Assembly: GCA_001556995.1 (NCBI GenBank)
Contig: LSKF01000018.1
Span: 1 to 13,121 of the forward strand
DNA: 13,121 bases
Direction of reading: 5' to 3'
Source of the DNA: Erythrobacteraceae bacterium CCH12-C2
GTDB taxonomy: Bacteria; Pseudomonadota; Alphaproteobacteria; Sphingomonadales; Sphingomonadaceae
This document shows positions 8,210 to 13,121 of the stretch, piece after piece. The notes under the pieces are model-generated. The model was not told the origin of the DNA. It made no database searches and was given only the letters and a program-made list of their open reading frames with translations. The number at the start of each line of letters is the position of its first letter. Position 1 is the stretch's first letter. Both the position numbers and the translations under genes were made by a program.

Positions 8210-8817
8210 TATTCGACGCCTTTTTGCGCCTTGAAGCCGGCCTTGAAGGGATGCTTCACTTCGGCAAATTCGGTCACCAAATCGGCCAGCTCGAGCAATT
8301 CCGGTTTAGCGCTGCGCCCGGTGATGCAGATATGCGTGGTGAGCGGGCGGTCCTTGAGGAAGGCGATCACCTCGTCGGCGGGCAAGGTATCGTCGCGCAT
8401 CACGATGTTGAGTTCATCAAGCACCACGAAATCATAGGCCGGATCGAGGATCAATTGCTTGGAGCGTTCCCATGCCGCGCGTGCGGCCGCGATGTCGAGT
8501 GCGCGGTCCTGCGTGTCCCAGGTAAAGCCTTCGCCCATCACCTCGTAGGTAACCAGATCGGGATTGGCCTCGAAGAAATTGCGCTCGCCGGTTTCCCACT
8601 TGCCTTTGACATATTGCACGATCCCCACCTTCATCCCCCAGCCAAGGCTGCGGACCACCATGCCGAAGGCAGAGCTCGACTTGCCCTTGCCGTTGCCGGT
8701 GTGGACGATCAGCAGCCCGCGTTCGAGCGTGCGGCGCGCCTGCATCCGCTCGCGCGCGGCCTGCACCCGCTTCATGCGTTCATTGTGGCGGGTATAGTCT
8801 GGGGTGTCGTCGGTCAT
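8206..8817 (-). CDS. cobO: Cob(I)yrinic acid a,c-diamide adenosyltransferase (CobO/BtuR/CobA family)
   Basis: Transfers the 5'-deoxyadenosyl group of ATP to the cobalt of a reduced corrinoid, giving the coenzyme form; cytoplasmic. The protein is 203 aa, the normal length. It begins with the charged leader typical of the family, then the P-loop HTGNGKGKSSS at 39-49, the FGMVVRSLGWGMKVG stretch, a Walker B-like VVLDELN around 135-141, an ITGR segment, and the diagnostic C-terminus KHPFKAGFKAQKGVEY. The ATG shares four bases (ATGA) with the decarboxylase stop. CobO-type enzymes accept a range of corrinoids, so this one can serve both salvage of imported cobinamide or cobalamin and de novo intermediates. 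Confidence 0.97.
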   Translation of the reverse strand: MTDDTPDYTRHNERMKRVQAARERMQARRTLERGLLIVHTGNGKGKSSSAFGMVVRSLGWGMKVGIVQYVKGKWETGERNFFEANPDLVTYEVMGEGFTWDTQDRALDIAAARAAWERSKQLILDPAYDFVVLDELNIVMRDDTLPADEVIAFLKDRPLTTHICITGRSAKPELLELADLVTEFAEVKHPFKAGFKAQKGVEY

Positions 8818-9833
8818 GAGTTGCTCCAGTCGGCAAGCGCTCGTGCGAGGTGCCGGGTTGTGATCGCATCTTCAGGCAGTCCGATGCGAAGCCGCGCCGG
8901 ATCATCAGCGAACGGGCGGGTCAGGATTGCGTGCTGAGCCAAATGGTCAAACAGGGCCCAACCGTTGGCGGCCACGCAAGTGCGGAAAAAAGGCGTGCTT
9001 GCGGTGATCGCCAGCCCGGCAGCGGAGAGCACACGATCAAGGCGCTCGCCGCCTTCAGCGAGCCGCCGCCGCTGCAAAGATTGCCACGAAGTGTTGCGGT
9101 AGAACGCAATCCCAGTTGCTACGGCCGGTCCCGAGATCGGCCAATCGCCCAAAAGGCGGCGCAAGTGTGCTGCGATAGCGGGCGGGGCAATAACAAAGCC
9201 CAACCGCAGACCGGCCAACCCGGCAAACTTTCCGAATGAACGCAAAATTATAAGGTTCGGCCATCCGCGCGCAGCAAGGCTGAGATCTGGATCAGCATCG
9301 GCAAAAGCCTCATCCACAATCAGCCAGCCTCGGCATGCAGCGAGCCTTTTGGCGATGCTCTGCAGTATGTGCTCGGCAATTATCTCTCCTCCAGGATTGC
9401 CGGGGCGGGCCAGCACCATCGCATCGCAACTTGCGGCTGCTGCTATCAGCTCGTCGGGATTGCTCGCCAGCGTCTGACAGGGGTTCGGCCACATCGCTGT
9501 GTGGCCGCTATAGCCGGGGACCACTGCTGCGGGGCGCTGCGCGTTCAGCATTTGACCGATCAGACGGAGACCGAGGTCGCTGCCGGGCACCGCCATCGTC
9601 GCTGCCGGATCACTGCCGAAGCACTCGGCTGCACGGGTCTCCAGCAGCGCCAAATCATCGGGTGAGGGGAGGCGGGTCAAGGCCTCCCGAGGAATATCGA
9701 CCGGAAAGGCCCAAGGGCTGATGCCGGTCGACAGATCCAGCCAATCCGGGCCGCCGAACAGTGCGCGCGCCAAATCGATCCGTCCGCCATGGACAGCGAA
9801 GGGAGCAATCTTGGCGTGCAGCTGGTCGGTCAT
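8814..9833 (-). CDS. cobC: Threonine-phosphate decarboxylase, PLP-dependent (CobC of Pseudomonas naming, CobD of Salmonella naming)
   Basis: Fold-type I aminotransferase-like enzyme that decarboxylates L-threonine O-3-phosphate to (R)-1-amino-2-propanol phosphate, the linker between corrin ring and lower ligand. The protein is 339 aa. Seen: an N-terminal FAVHGGRIDLAR segment, LDLSTGISPW at 32-41, an asparagine loop ARPGNPGG at 142-149 (usually NNPTG-like, here divergent), VDEAF with the cofactor-contacting Asp174, and RSFGKFAGLAGLRLGF at 198-213 with the Schiff-base Lys202 and Arg210. This last motif is characteristic of the CobC/CobD group within class I/II aminotransferases. The gene starts 6 nt after the receptor stop and has no obvious Shine-Dalgarno sequence, so it probably depends on translation of the receptor. 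A threonine kinase (PduX or BluE) to make its substrate is not in the window. Confidence 0.92.
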   Translation of the reverse strand: MTDQLHAKIAPFAVHGGRIDLARALFGGPDWLDLSTGISPWAFPVDIPREALTRLPSPDDLALLETRAAECFGSDPAATMAVPGSDLGLRLIGQMLNAQRPAAVVPGYSGHTAMWPNPCQTLASNPDELIAAAASCDAMVLARPGNPGGEIIAEHILQSIAKRLAACRGWLIVDEAFADADPDLSLAARGWPNLIILRSFGKFAGLAGLRLGFVIAPPAIAAHLRRLLGDWPISGPAVATGIAFYRNTSWQSLQRRRLAEGGERLDRVLSAAGLAITASTPFFRTCVAANGWALFDHLAQHAILTRPFADDPARLRIGLPEDAITTRHLARALADWSNS

Positions 9834-9839
9834 CGGCGG

Positions 9840-11804
9840 CTAGATCTTCAACCGCACGCCGACGAAGCCCGCGCGCGGCATCTGGCCGAAGCGCAGCACT
9901 GTTTCATATTGCTCGTCGAACAGATTTTCGATCCGCGCCGTAAGTTCGAGATTTTGTCCTATGGGCATCATTGCGCGCAAATCAGCAAGGACATAGCCGG
10001 GCAGGCGAGTGGAATTGGAAGCGTTGTCGAACGCCTCGCTTACGTTGGTGACGGTAAACCCCGTCTCGAGGCCGAACGGCCAGCGGTAATCGACCAGCAG
10101 GCTCGAAGAATTCTCTGGGCGGCGCGGCAGGCGGCGGTCGAAATTAGGCGAGCCAGCGGTGCGGTTGCGCGTATCGACATAACCATGGCTGAACTGCACC
10201 TGCAAGGCATCCACTGGTTTCAGTGTCACGGCAAATTCGGCGCCGCGCGCGGTGGCAAGGCCGATGTTATCGTAAGTGCCCGATGGGCGGTTGCTGCAGA
10301 TGCCCGTGCGCGGCAGCGGGCATGAGATGAACAGGATGAGGTCCTTGCTGTCCCGCTCGAAATAGGTGGCAGACAGCGTCAATCGCCCATCCACCAATTC
10401 CTGCGTGATCCCGGCATCCCAGCCTTGCGAGCGTTCCGGGTCGAGACCCGTATTGCCGAAATCGCTCAGCAGCTGGAACAGCGATGGCACCTTGAATCCC
10501 TCGGCGTAGCTGGCGCGAAAGGTCGTGCCAGTCGCCGCCAGATTGTAAACTGCACTCGCTCCGAATGTGGTCGCCCCGCCGAACCGATCGTGGTCATCGT
10601 GGCGGATCCCGCCTGTGACGGTGAACCCCTCTGCGATCGTGCCAACGACCTGGGTATATCCGCTGTAAATCCGGGCGCGCCCAAGGCTGGCCGGCGCACC
10701 GAAACTGCTGGACGAGAAGGTTGAGATTTCCTGTTCAAGACCAAAGGTGGCCTGCCAGCCCTTGGTGATGTCGACGATCCCCTGATATTCAAGCCGCTCG
10801 TTGCGTCCTTCGCCGCGAAAGGTTTCTGCCGGGGTGCCATCCAGCGCGGTGTTGCGACGATCAGTGTCGGTCAGTGCAAAGCCGATACGGTTGCGAAACC
10901 GTCCGCCGAGCAGCAAAGCATTAAGCCCGGTGTAACCGACAAGTTCGCGGGTTTCGCTTTCCTCGTTCACGTCGGAAAAGGCAAAGCGTGGCGGCGGAAA
11001 GCCATCGATGTTAAACGTCCCGCGCGAATACCATCCGCGTGCATCCACCGAGATCGTATCGCTCAGTGCCAGATTGAAATTGGCATTGGCACCAATGTTC
11101 TCATAGCCATCGCGCTCGCGCCCGCCGCGGCTTTCGGCAAAGTTGGAGATGCCGTCTGACCGGAACCACCCTCCGCCCACGCTGGCCGAGAGCGGCCCGG
11201 CCTTGCCCGACGCATTCGCCACCAAATTCACCGTGTCGCGAAAACCATATTCGCCGCGAGCAATGACCTGCAATTCCTCGCTGGGTTGGCGGGTCACCAT
11301 GTTGACTACGCCAGCGATTGCCTGGCTGCCCCACAGCACCGATTGCGAACCGCGAAGCACTTCGATGCGTTCAATGTTGCCGGTCAGGAGGTTGCCGAAA
11401 TTGAACCCGCCACCGGGCGAGGACGGATCGTTCAGCTTGACCCCGTCGATCAATGCGACGGTCTGATCGCTCTCCGCGCCGCGTATGAACACCGAGGTGT
11501 TGCCGCCAATACTGCCGTTGCGCGCGATTGTGACGCCGGGCAGGGTACGCAGGATATCGGCCACGTTCTGAGTCTGCCGCCGCTCGATTTCGGCAAGGTC
11601 TATCACGCTGACGGATTGGCCAACCTTGTCGAGTGATGTCTCGGTTCGGTTGGCAGCCGTGACAATGATTTCCGGGGCAGGCTCGCCTGCGTCCTCGGAA
11701 AGGACGTCCTCCGCCGCCGCTGGCAAGGGAACTGCTGTCAAGCCCAATGCAGATCCAGCGAAAAGCAACGTTTTGGAAAAACGGAAAGAGTTCAAACGTG
11801 TCAA
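9840..11804 (-). CDS. btuB: TonB-dependent outer-membrane vitamin B12 receptor, BtuB-like
   Basis: Outer-membrane 22-strand barrel with N-terminal plug, 654 aa, importing cobalamin or other corrinoids with TonB energy. A signal peptide ends near AAA at 29-31; a TonB-box-like EIIVTA lies at 45-50; the plug spans roughly 57-168 with FIRGAESDQTVALIDGVKLND and RIEVLRGSQSVLWGSQAIAG; the barrel ends with ENLFDEQYETVLRFG. The start is a TTG at 11804, convincing because AGGAGG lies five bases before it and no in-frame ATG exists before the plug. A cobalamin riboswitch precedes it, as for many btuB genes. The last residue is Ile rather than the usual aromatic. Cys495 and Cys503 fall in what looks like a surface loop. 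Receptor class is certain. B12 as ligand comes from riboswitch and operon context. Confidence 0.93.
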   Translation of the reverse strand: MTRLNSFRFSKTLLFAGSALGLTAVPLPAAAEDVLSEDAGEPAPEIIVTAANRTETSLDKVGQSVSVIDLAEIERRQTQNVADILRTLPGVTIARNGSIGGNTSVFIRGAESDQTVALIDGVKLNDPSSPGGGFNFGNLLTGNIERIEVLRGSQSVLWGSQAIAGVVNMVTRQPSEELQVIARGEYGFRDTVNLVANASGKAGPLSASVGGGWFRSDGISNFAESRGGRERDGYENIGANANFNLALSDTISVDARGWYSRGTFNIDGFPPPRFAFSDVNEESETRELVGYTGLNALLLGGRFRNRIGFALTDTDRRNTALDGTPAETFRGEGRNERLEYQGIVDITKGWQATFGLEQEISTFSSSSFGAPASLGRARIYSGYTQVVGTIAEGFTVTGGIRHDDHDRFGGATTFGASAVYNLAATGTTFRASYAEGFKVPSLFQLLSDFGNTGLDPERSQGWDAGITQELVDGRLTLSATYFERDSKDLILFISCPLPRTGICSNRPSGTYDNIGLATARGAEFAVTLKPVDALQVQFSHGYVDTRNRTAGSPNFDRRLPRRPENSSSLLVDYRWPFGLETGFTVTNVSEAFDNASNSTRLPGYVLADLRAMMPIGQNLELTARIENLFDEQYETVLRFGQMPRAGFVGVRLKI

Positions 11805-11809
11805 TACTA

Positions 11810-11815
11810 CCTCCT
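11810..11815 (-). promoter_or_regulatory. Strong Shine-Dalgarno sequence fixing the TTG start of the receptor
   Basis: On the minus strand AGGAGG is followed by a five-base spacer (TAGTA) and then TTG at 11804-11802. It is the strongest ribosome-binding site I noticed in the window. It decides the unusual start codon, and it is the natural target for translational control by the riboswitch upstream. Confidence 0.85.
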
Positions 11816-11819
11816 GTCG

Positions 11820-11930
11820 TCACACACAGAAGGCGGGCGCCGGCCAACACGGCGCGCCATGACGCGGGCCCGCAATCGGACCGACCCCACCTTCGCTCAT
11901 GTCGTCACGCGGAGGCATTGCTCCGATCAT
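11820..11930 (-). CDS. Possible 36-residue leader ORF between riboswitch and receptor (speculative)
   Basis: An ATG at 11930 opens a frame of 36 codons ending in TGA at 11820-11822, just four bases before the receptor's Shine-Dalgarno sequence. The peptide begins MIGAMPPRDD and ends with WPAPAFCV; it is rich in Pro, Gly and Ala and matches nothing I recognise. No good ribosome-binding site precedes the ATG, and in DNA this GC-rich such frames arise easily by chance. The position, closing just upstream of the receptor start, is what a coupled leader peptide would look like, but there is no further support. Confidence 0.15.
   Translation of the reverse strand: MIGAMPPRDDMSEGGVGPIAGPRHGAPCWPAPAFCV
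11910..11925 (-). other. Small hairpin carrying a potential anti-Shine-Dalgarno segment
   Basis: In the minus-strand RNA, CGGAG and CUCCG pair around the six-base loop CAAUGC. The 3' arm includes CCUCC, which is also complementary to the GGAGG of the receptor's Shine-Dalgarno site about 100 nt downstream. The two pairings exclude each other, so this could be part of the riboswitch expression platform. A second stem (UGUGGA with UCCACA, 11930-11949) lies just upstream of it. The pairing is seen; the role is inference. Confidence 0.3.
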
Positions 11931-11965
11931 GTGGATGGACCCGTCCACACAAAGGATCGACTGCA

Positions 11966-12160
11966 GCAGGCAGGTCTCCTGGCTCCCAGATCATCGTCTC
12001 CTGCTCCGCCTTCCCAGCCCGAATGATTGGACCAGTGGCATAGTGGGGCAGGAACTCCCCGGTCACAGTTGCGGGCACAGCCCCGGCCTGAATGTCGCTG
12101 CCGAAAGCGGCGTGCGACAATGTCCCGGGTTCCCTTTTAAGCCCCTTGCGGAGCACCAGT
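11966..12160 (-). promoter_or_regulatory. Cobalamin (adenosylcobalamin) riboswitch, aptamer domain
   Basis: Read on the minus strand, the conserved blocks of the B12-element appear in the right order: GGTGC at 12157-12153, AAAAGGGAA at about 12138-12130, GTGCCCGCAACTGTGACC ending near 12061, the B12 box GCCACTGG at 12039-12032, GGGAAGG at about 12016-12010, and GGGAGCCAGGAGACC at about 11987-11973. This matches the class I cobalamin riboswitch consensus closely. It lies upstream of the receptor and by extension controls the twelve-gene minus-strand transcript: high cobalamin lowers expression. It points away from cobU, so cobU is not controlled by it in cis. No intrinsic terminator with a T-run follows, which favours a translational mechanism at the receptor start. 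Confidence 0.97.
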
Positions 12161-12200
12161 TGCAAGTGCGAGATGAACTTCGGGCCAGACTTTCGCAAGC

Positions 12201-12205
12201 AGGAA
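12201..12205 (+). promoter_or_regulatory. Ribosome-binding site of cobU
   Basis: AGGAA sits nine bases before the ATG at 12215. It supports this start over the in-frame ATG at 12092, which lies within the antisense of the riboswitch. Confidence 0.65.
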
Positions 12206-12214
12206 ATTCCAAAA

Positions 12215-12724
12215 ATGACAGTGGTTCTGGTTCTGGGTGGTGCGCGATCAGGCAAAAGCCGCATTGCGCAGGAGATGGCGGAAGCCGAGGCTGGCCCACT
12301 CACGTTTGTCGCCACAGCTGAAGTTTTTGACGCGGAAATGGCTGACCGCATCGCTCGGCACAAAGTCGATCGGGGCGAGCGCTGGACTCTGGTGGAAGCA
12401 CCCATTGATCTGCCGCCGGTTTTGGCAACCGAGCAAACCCAAAACGCTACGACCCTTGTGGATTGCCTCACGATCTGGCTTGGCAATTTGATGCATTATG
12501 AACGCGATATCGACGCCGCAATCGATGACATTGCCGCTGTCTTGCAACAGCCGCGGCGGCACCCCTTGTACATCGTTAGCAACGAAGTGGGACAAGGCAT
12601 CGTTCCCGATAACGCGACCGCGCGCTCTTTTCGCGATCATGCCGGACGGCTCAATCAACGAGTGGCGGGCGTTGCGCAAAAGGTAATTTTTGTGACCGCA
12701 GGCATTCCGCAAACCCTAAAATAG
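12215..12724 (+). CDS. cobU: Bifunctional adenosylcobinamide kinase / adenosylcobinamide-phosphate guanylyltransferase
   Basis: Phosphorylates adenosylcobinamide and then adds GMP from GTP, giving the activated substrate of CobS; cytoplasmic. Called CobP in Pseudomonas. The protein is 169 aa, slightly shorter than Salmonella CobU (about 180). Motifs: P-loop GGARSGKS at 8-15, RIARHKVDR at 45-53 whose His49 corresponds to the guanylylated histidine of CobU, LVDCLTIWLGNL at 81-92 and VSNEVGQGIVP at 121-131. The frame is open back to 12092, but the first 41 codons would be the antisense of the riboswitch, and the chosen ATG has AGGAA upstream and gives the canonical N-terminus. It is the only B12 gene here on the plus strand. 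Hand count of six 60-base rows gives about 57% GC, lower than rows I counted in cobT (62-72%). Confidence 0.95.
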   Translation: MTVVLVLGGARSGKSRIAQEMAEAEAGPLTFVATAEVFDAEMADRIARHKVDRGERWTLVEAPIDLPPVLATEQTQNATTLVDCLTIWLGNLMHYERDIDAAIDDIAAVLQQPRRHPLYIVSNEVGQGIVPDNATARSFRDHAGRLNQRVAGVAQKVIFVTAGIPQTLK

Positions 12725-13103
12725 CCAACAGCGCCCGCGCGCGATTGGCCGGTCCGATAATGCTCAACTCCGGAGACGAAGAAAGCCTGCCATGCCGTAC
12801 GCAACCCAGCTGCGGCCATGAGCGGGGTCGCGGCTTAATCCCGAAAGCCGCCTTGGCAGCTTCCGGCGGACGCAGACTTTCATTCCTCTGAGCGTGAACG
12901 ACTGGGTTTGGGTCGAAGCCGGTCTGCTCGCGCTGCGAATGGTGACCGTCCCAGAATCGCGACCTCCAACCCTTACGGCATTCTGTCCTCTGATGAGCCG
13001 CGCCGTCCCACTCCGAAACATGCCACGCTGTTCACCCGCAGTGGTGAAAATGACTAACCCTGAGGCCTGCGTGAAACGCAGATCAGAAGGGGAGGGGGAG
13101 GGG
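12725..13103. other. Non-coding flank downstream of cobU
   Basis: No convincing gene. An 85-codon minus-strand frame at 12764-13021 has no ribosome-binding site and an arginine- and serine-rich product that looks like translated non-coding DNA. I see no clear intrinsic terminator after cobU. A perfect six-base-pair stem (CTGCGT, loop GAA, ACGCAG) lies at 13067-13081. The words around 12855-12925 (a GGCAGCTTCC word, GGGTTTGGGTCGAAGCCGG) resemble sphingomonad dispersed intergenic sequence as I remember it. Confidence 0.45.
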
Positions 13104-13121
13104 ATGTGTGCCCGGGTGATT
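13104..13121 (+). CDS. Possible gene start cut by the window edge
   Basis: A long purine run (AAGGGGAGGGGGAGGGG, 13087-13103) leads straight into ATG at 13104, followed by six open codons (MCARVI) to the edge. The purine run could serve as a ribosome-binding site. Six codons are too few to name a product, and the run might equally be a low-complexity tract. Confidence 0.15.

Noticed and set aside
11960..12160. Riboswitch controlling cobU on the plus strand
   Set aside because: All conserved blocks, including the B12 box, read correctly only on the minus strand. No second B12 box is present on the plus strand.
12092..12214. N-terminal extension of CobU by 41 codons
   Set aside because: It would be encoded by the antisense of the riboswitch. 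The ATG at 12215 has a ribosome-binding site and gives the normal CobU N-terminus.
12248..12712. Minus-strand frame of 154 codons antisense to cobU
   Set aside because: It is the antisense shadow of a gene with complete CobU motifs.
12764..13021. 85-codon minus-strand frame downstream of cobU
   Set aside because: No ribosome-binding site, no recognisable domain, and composition like translated non-coding DNA.
1..13121. CRISPR array, insertion sequence, tRNA or defence system
   Set aside because: I saw no regularly spaced direct repeats, transposase or terminal inverted repeats, tRNA-like folds, or defence-type proteins anywhere in the window.

Overview
The window holds an almost complete late-stage vitamin B12 (cobamide) locus from a high-GC Gram-negative bacterium. 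An alphaproteobacterium of the Sphingomonadales/Erythrobacteraceae type is my best guess. It rests on the TonB-dependent receptor, the alphaproteobacterial style of the Cob proteins, the high GC content, and flanking intergenic DNA that resembles what I remember from that order. No rRNA or other phylogenetic marker is present, so the placement is inference.

Layout: positions 1-224 are non-coding. From 11804 down to 225, twelve genes lie head to tail on the minus strand, most overlapping by a few bases. In transcription order they are: a BtuB-like outer-membrane receptor; threonine-phosphate decarboxylase (cobC of Pseudomonas naming, cobD of Salmonella naming); cobO; btuF; btuC; btuD; cobD (cbiB); cobQ; bluB; cobT; cobS; and an alpha-ribazole phosphatase (cobC of Salmonella naming). 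A well-preserved cobalamin riboswitch on the minus strand (about 11966-12160) leads this transcript, about 160 nt upstream of the receptor start. On the plus strand, diverging from the riboswitch, is cobU (12215-12724). Positions 12725-13121 show no confident gene; a purine-rich stretch and an ATG at the extreme right edge may open another gene.

How the genes work together: the receptor and BtuCDF bring corrinoids across both membranes. CobO adenosylates the cobalt. CobQ amidates the ring to cobyric acid. The decarboxylase makes the aminopropanol phosphate linker and CobD attaches it. CobU activates adenosylcobinamide to its GDP form. BluB makes 5,6-dimethylbenzimidazole, CobT converts it to alpha-ribazole phosphate, and CobS and the phosphatase finish the nucleotide loop. 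No corrin-ring genes, cobaltochelatase or cobalt transporter are in the window, so locally this is an uptake, salvage and completion module. Whether the ring is made elsewhere in the genome cannot be seen here.

The system itself is known biology. The less ordinary points are in the leader and at the edges: TTG starts for the receptor and for btuF, a possible 36-codon leader ORF, a possible Shine-Dalgarno-sequestering switch between riboswitch and receptor, and the tight divergent arrangement with cobU.
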